Source: QHWK01 sp035315685
GTDB lineage: Bacteria; Acidobacteriota; Vicinamibacteria; Vicinamibacterales; CAVVIG01
DNA: 5,229 bases
NCBI GenBank assembly: GCA_035315685.1
Contig: DATFXR010000568.1
Coordinates: 1-5,229 of the forward strand
Direction: 5' to 3'
Part shown: positions 4,717 to 5,229 of the stretch, in pieces
Layout of the letters: each line of letters begins with the position of its first letter
Position numbering within the stretch: position 1 is the stretch's first letter
Made by a program: the position numbers and the translations under genes
Notes under the pieces: generated by a model
Seen by the model: the letters and a program-made list of their open reading frames with translations, nothing else
Database searches by the model: none
What the model was told of the DNA's origin: nothing

Positions 4717-5229
4717 TACGGCCTTCCTGTCAACGCTCTGAGCAGCGGGTTGGTCGGGATGACGTTGCACAGCGGGCACCCGATGACGTTGTCGTTCTTC
4801 GTGATGTGCAGGTGCTCGCGCCGCTTCGTCATTTCATCCTGGAACTGCTCGTCGGTCAACGCCACGCGCATGCCGAGGTCGATGAACATGTTCGCCACCG
4901 AACGATTGCCGGACCCCTGCCAGTTGCGCGGGTCGGGCACGTTCTTGTTCGACGGCGAGTTGTCCATGTAGCCGGTGATGTGAAGGATCGTCCCCTTCGG
5001 CAGCAGCGGCGCCGAGTCGTCTGTGTAATCGTAGCCGCGCACCCAGTTGTGGTCGTAGCCGACGCAGTTGATGGTCTGGATGTTGTAGCCCCAGATCGCC
5101 TCGAGGCACATCCGCGCGCCCGGCGCGTGGAGGTGCGGCTCGAACGAGATGATCTTGGTGTGCTGCTGCAGCACGGTGTAGGCGTGCAGCTGCTGGTTGG
5201 CTTCCATCGCCTTGATGTCGATGTCCACG
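4716..5229 (-). CDS. Copper type II monooxygenase-like protein (PHM/DBH C-terminal-like domain), N-terminus beyond window
   Basis: Only the last 170 residues are visible; the frame stays open to the window edge, so the true start lies beyond position 5229. Residue numbers count from the first visible full codon (5228-5226). The sequence resembles the C-terminal domain of ascorbate-dependent copper monooxygenases (peptidylglycine and dopamine hydroxylase superfamily). It has an HLH pair (residues 32-34, in EPHLHAPGARM), a PKGTILHITGYMDNSPSN stretch (77-94) matching the family's Gly-Thr/Tyr-x-Asn-Ser region, and a Met at 114 (GNRSVANMF). In PHM the CuB site is His-x-His plus a distant Met, so H32, H34 and M114 are the candidate ligands by analogy. 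A CPLC pair sits at 151-154 near the C-terminus. The substrate is unknown; bacterial members are mostly uncharacterised and may be fused to an N-terminal cytochrome c domain, which cannot be checked here. The stop TAG (4718-4716) overlaps the GTG start of the next gene, implying an operon and translational coupling. Family assignment is fairly confident; enzymatic activity is not established. Confidence 0.75.
   Translation of the reverse strand, partial: VDIDIKAMEANQQLHAYTVLQQHTKIISFEPHLHAPGARMCLEAIWGYNIQTINCVGYDHNWVRGYDYTDDSAPLLPKGTILHITGYMDNSPSNKNVPDPRNWQGSGNRSVANMFIDLGMRVALTDEQFQDEMTKRREHLHITKNDNVIGCPLCNVIPTNPLLRALTGRP
4722..4728 (-). promoter_or_regulatory. Shine-Dalgarno AGGAAGG for the secreted conserved protein
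   Basis: On the minus strand AGGAAGG is followed by five bases and then a GTG at 4716-4714. This decides the start. An upstream in-frame ATG at 4779 would place 63 bases inside the preceding gene and put 21 polar residues ahead of an otherwise standard signal peptide. Confidence 0.8.

Noticed and set aside
3661..4971. Long 436-codon plus-strand open frame
   Set aside because: It is antisense to the secreted protein and the PHM-like gene, both of which have signal-peptide or family motifs and Shine-Dalgarno support. The translation is Arg-rich low-complexity, typical of a shadow frame in GC-rich DNA.

Overview
The window is a GC-rich (roughly two-thirds G+C) bacterial chromosome fragment in which every supportable gene lies on the minus strand. 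Transcription therefore runs from position 5229 toward position 1. The gene content is an alternative complex III-like (ACIII, Act-type) set of redox subunits preceded by a copper monooxygenase-like gene and a secreted conserved protein. Together with short-period GC-rich repeats between genes, this suggests an Acidobacteriota member, possibly of the Vicinamibacteria type. That assignment is an inference from style and content; no rRNA or marker gene is present.

Layout in transcription order: (1) 5229-4716, the C-terminal part of a protein resembling the C-terminal domain of copper type II ascorbate-dependent (PHM/DBH-like) monooxygenases, cut by the window edge. (2) 4716-3763, a 317-residue secreted protein of a conserved uncharacterised family with an Ig/PKD-like C-terminus. 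Its GTG start overlaps the previous stop by one base and has a strong Shine-Dalgarno. (3) A 132-base gap with a possible promoter. (4) 3630-3217, a monoheme c-type cytochrome (ActE-like). (5) 3217-2582, a pentaheme c-type cytochrome (ActA-like), probably a lipoprotein, start and stop overlapping as TAATG. (6) A 205-base gap holding two inverted arrays of a 9-bp repeat. (7) 2376-256, a 706-residue Tat-exported molybdopterin-oxidoreductase-type protein (ActB1-like) that retains four cluster cysteines. (8) An 87-base gap filled with a GCGACTG-based repeat. (9) 168-1, the N-terminus of a separate 4Fe-4S ferredoxin-type subunit (ActB2-like), cut by the window edge.

Working together, genes 4, 5, 7 and 8 look like the periplasm-facing electron-transfer module of a quinol-oxidising complex. 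Electrons would pass from a membrane NrfD-like subunit (expected beyond position 1, not seen) through the iron-sulfur subunit to the pentaheme and monoheme cytochromes. Compared with canonical ACIII, the ActB protein is split into two genes, the monoheme cytochrome precedes the pentaheme one, and the Mo-type subunit keeps an iron-sulfur cysteine motif.

The most unusual non-coding structure is the symmetric five-plus-five array of inverted 9-mers between the pentaheme and Mo-type genes. A second repeat family fills the next gap and also appears inside the Mo-type coding sequence, where it encodes a Pro/Ser/Gln linker.
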